This document shows, piece by piece, positions 7,512 through 8,651 of a DNA stretch of 8,651 nt. This DNA comes from Desulfuromonadales bacterium (lineage in GTDB: Bacteria; Desulfobacterota; Desulfuromonadia; Desulfuromonadales; UBA2294), in the NCBI GenBank assembly GCA_014859615.1, contig JACUTX010000098.1, forward strand, positions 1-8,651, read 5' to 3'. Numbering within the stretch: position 1 is the first letter of the stretch; each line of letters begins with the position of its first letter. The notes under the pieces are model-generated. The model did no database searches. It was not told the DNA's origin and saw only the letters and a list, made by a program, of their open reading frames with translations. The position numbers were made by a program, and so were the translations under genes.

Positions 7512-7530
7512 TCTGTCGTCCGACGACAGA
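7512..7530. repeat. Perfect 19-base palindrome, possible operator
   Basis: Nine-base arms TCTGTCGTC and GACGACAGA flank a single central base. It sits in the 74-base gap between the lipoprotein stop and the PhoU-like start, about 33 bases before that start. Neither strand has an adjacent T run, so it does not look like an intrinsic terminator. The near-complete dyad with no loop is more like a dimeric regulator site. As RNA it could still form a 7-bp stem with a 5-base loop. Confidence 0.6.
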
Positions 7531-7542
7531 TAAAAAGAAGCT

Positions 7543-7553
7543 ATCGACTCGAT
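7543..7553. repeat. 11-base palindrome directly after the lipoprotein stop
   Basis: ATCGA-C-TCGAT begins immediately after the lipoprotein stop codon in the direction of transcription and is followed on the minus strand by a pyrimidine-rich stretch containing five T residues. It might be a very weak terminator or part of a regulator site with the larger palindrome 12 bases away. It is short enough to be chance. Confidence 0.35.
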
Positions 7554-8186
7554 TTATTCAATAGCAAAGGGGAAAATAGAGACAGCGTTGTCAACCGGGT
7601 TAGAGACCTGAAATTGAACAGTTTTATGCCGCGACAAATCAATCTCAAAAAAAACAACTCCCGAACCTCTGGCACCAGGTGAAATCGCCGATTCAGGGAA
7701 CGGCGTACCGGCAGACTTCAACTCAAGACCGTGACCAACATACGGCCGTTCACTCGCCATGCCACTCGCAGCTCGCTGACTCTCCTGCTGAGCGACATCC
7801 AGAAATGAGACAAACGGGAATGGTTGTAAAAAATCGATTTCAAAAGAGAGCAGATTAGTGACGTCCGAAGGAGAGACAGCTTTATGTGCGCTCCCCTGAT
7901 CATCGACCAGAACGAAAGAAGTCAACGGAAAAGTGATCGATTTGCGCCCTTTATTCAGCAGATCAACATAAAATGATGTCAAAGGAGTGGCAAGATCATA
8001 CCCCCCAACAGCCGTATCCTGAACGCGTACCGACATGGAAAGGGAGTTATCCTCTTTTGTAATGGAACGGTCACTTAAGTTGACGCGATCTGTCGGAGAG
8101 AGAGGACGCGGGATGATTGAAATGCCACATCCGGCGACAAAACTACAGAGAAACAGAAGGGTCAGGATAATAGCCGGTTTTTTCAT
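7554..8186 (-). CDS. Lipoprotein of unknown function with a predicted Ig-like beta domain
   Basis: A 210-residue exported protein. The N-terminus has two lysines, a hydrophobic core and a lipobox V-A-G-C, predicting cleavage before Cys20 and lipid attachment. Gly at the position after Cys, not Asp, suggests the outer membrane by the enterobacterial sorting rule. Residues about 48-105 alternate hydrophobic strands and turns (SMSVRVQDT, SFYVDLLNKGRKSITFPLTS, FVLVDDQGSAH), which looks like an immunoglobulin-like beta sandwich such as those of DUF4352/LEA-type domains. No catalytic motif is visible in the rest. The start ATG has AGGGG five bases upstream. It lies 15 bases after the cyclic-nucleotide-binding gene, so the two are probably cotranscribed. 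The fold assignment is by eye and the role is unknown. Confidence 0.8.
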   Translation of the reverse strand: MKKPAIILTLLFLCSFVAGCGISIIPRPLSPTDRVNLSDRSITKEDNSLSMSVRVQDTAVGGYDLATPLTSFYVDLLNKGRKSITFPLTSFVLVDDQGSAHKAVSPSDVTNLLSFEIDFLQPFPFVSFLDVAQQESQRAASGMASERPYVGHGLELKSAGTPFPESAISPGARGSGVVFFEIDLSRHKTVQFQVSNPVDNAVSIFPFAIE

Positions 8187-8201
8187 GAATACCCCTTTTG
8201 T

Positions 8202-8651
8202 TTATCGGCTCGATTGGTTCAATGCCCACATCAACATTTCACGATAGTCATCATTGTTTTCGCGAATTCTTTTGGAAAAGACGCAGGTTATGTTTCGCAT
8301 CATTTTAAGAGCGATACCAGGGTGAGATTTACAGAGTTTTTCAAAATCGGATTTATTGACACTGAATAATATGGTGTCTGTCTCAACCCGGGCCGTTGCA
8401 GAGCGAGAGGAGCCGTCGAGAATCGCCATCTCACCAAAAACTTCTCCGGTTTTTAAAGTGACCAGGGTTTTTTCATCCCCCTCTGCAATTAATTTTGTAA
8501 TACGAACAGCCCCCTTCTTAATCAGATAAAGCGATTCGCCCGGCATCTGTTCGACGAAAACAGTTTTACCCTTTTCAAGTCTCTTCTCCTGAAAAAGAGC
8601 GCTGACTGCATCGATTTCAACAGCATTCATCTGCTCAAACAAAAAACAGTC
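8202..8651 (-). CDS. Stand-alone cyclic-nucleotide-binding domain protein (5' end outside the window)
   Basis: 149 residues are visible, followed by a TAA stop; the frame stays open to the window edge, so the start is beyond 8651. The visible part is one cNMP-binding beta barrel of the CAP/PKA type. It shows GESLYLIKKGAVRITK (38-53) and the phosphate-binding cassette FGEMAILDGSSRSATA (72-87), with Glu74 and Arg83 as the usual ligands for the ribose and cyclic phosphate, counting from the first visible residue. It ends about 50 residues later in helices, with no helix-turn-helix, so it is not a CRP-type transcription factor. It may bind cAMP or cGMP and act through a partner protein. A TTG at 8642 could in principle be a start, but the codons before it (DCF) continue the normal family N-terminus. 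Confidence 0.88.
   Translation of the reverse strand, partial: DCFLFEQMNAVEIDAVSALFQEKRLEKGKTVFVEQMPGESLYLIKKGAVRITKLIAEGDEKTLVTLKTGEVFGEMAILDGSSRSATARVETDTILFSVNKSDFEKLCKSHPGIALKMMRNITCVFSKRIRENNDDYREMLMWALNQSSR

Noticed and set aside
7512..7530. Palindrome as an intrinsic terminator of the lipoprotein gene
   Set aside because: The bases after the hairpin on the minus strand are AATCAATC, not a T run, and the centre has no natural loop.
8202..8642. Complete cNMP-binding gene starting at TTG 8642
   Set aside because: The frame stays open to the window edge, the preceding residues fit the family N-terminus, and no ribosome site precedes the TTG within the visible bases. It is treated as partial.

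Overview
The window looks like chromosomal DNA from an anaerobic bacterium. The best guess is the Desulfuromonadota (the Geobacter/Desulfuromonas/Pelobacter group). The basis is an indolepyruvate:ferredoxin oxidoreductase operon (iorA-iorB) linked to phenylacetate-CoA-ligase genes and an ACT-domain gene, an arrangement I associate with anaerobic deltaproteobacteria, together with a moderate GC content. The genus cannot be fixed from this sequence alone. All supported genes are on the minus strand, so transcription runs from high to low coordinates. There are no mobile elements, CRISPR arrays or gene-free stretches over 300 bases.

Reading in the direction of transcription, the window opens inside a stand-alone cyclic-nucleotide-binding protein whose start lies beyond base 8651. 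It is followed 15 bases later by a lipoprotein of unknown function. A 74-base gap with two perfect short palindromes comes next. Then follow a membrane-anchored PhoU-like protein and a short Ppx/GppA phosphatase, which overlap by one base. The PhoU-like protein resembles the C-terminal part of a Na+/phosphate cotransporter without the transporter. The last two genes suggest a phosphate or polyphosphate theme.

A good sigma-70-type promoter overlaps the ppx stop codon. It starts a tight five-gene unit: iorA, iorB, a first aryl-acid CoA ligase, a tandem-ACT protein, and a second, diverged ligase. The oxidoreductase interconverts aryl-pyruvates and aryl-acetyl-CoA with ferredoxin, and the ligases interconvert aryl-acetyl-CoA and the free aryl acid. 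Together the set can either break down aromatic amino acids after transamination, or run backwards and rebuild aromatic amino acids from scavenged aryl acids. The ACT protein between the ligases is a plausible amino-acid sensor for this unit; that role is inference.

The window ends with a tRNA-Pro(GGG) gene that has its own near-consensus promoter and a strong intrinsic terminator at bases 1-34. I did not find a wholly new system. The most unusual points are the orphan PhoU-like protein, the palindrome in front of it, and the two diverged ligases flanking an ACT protein.
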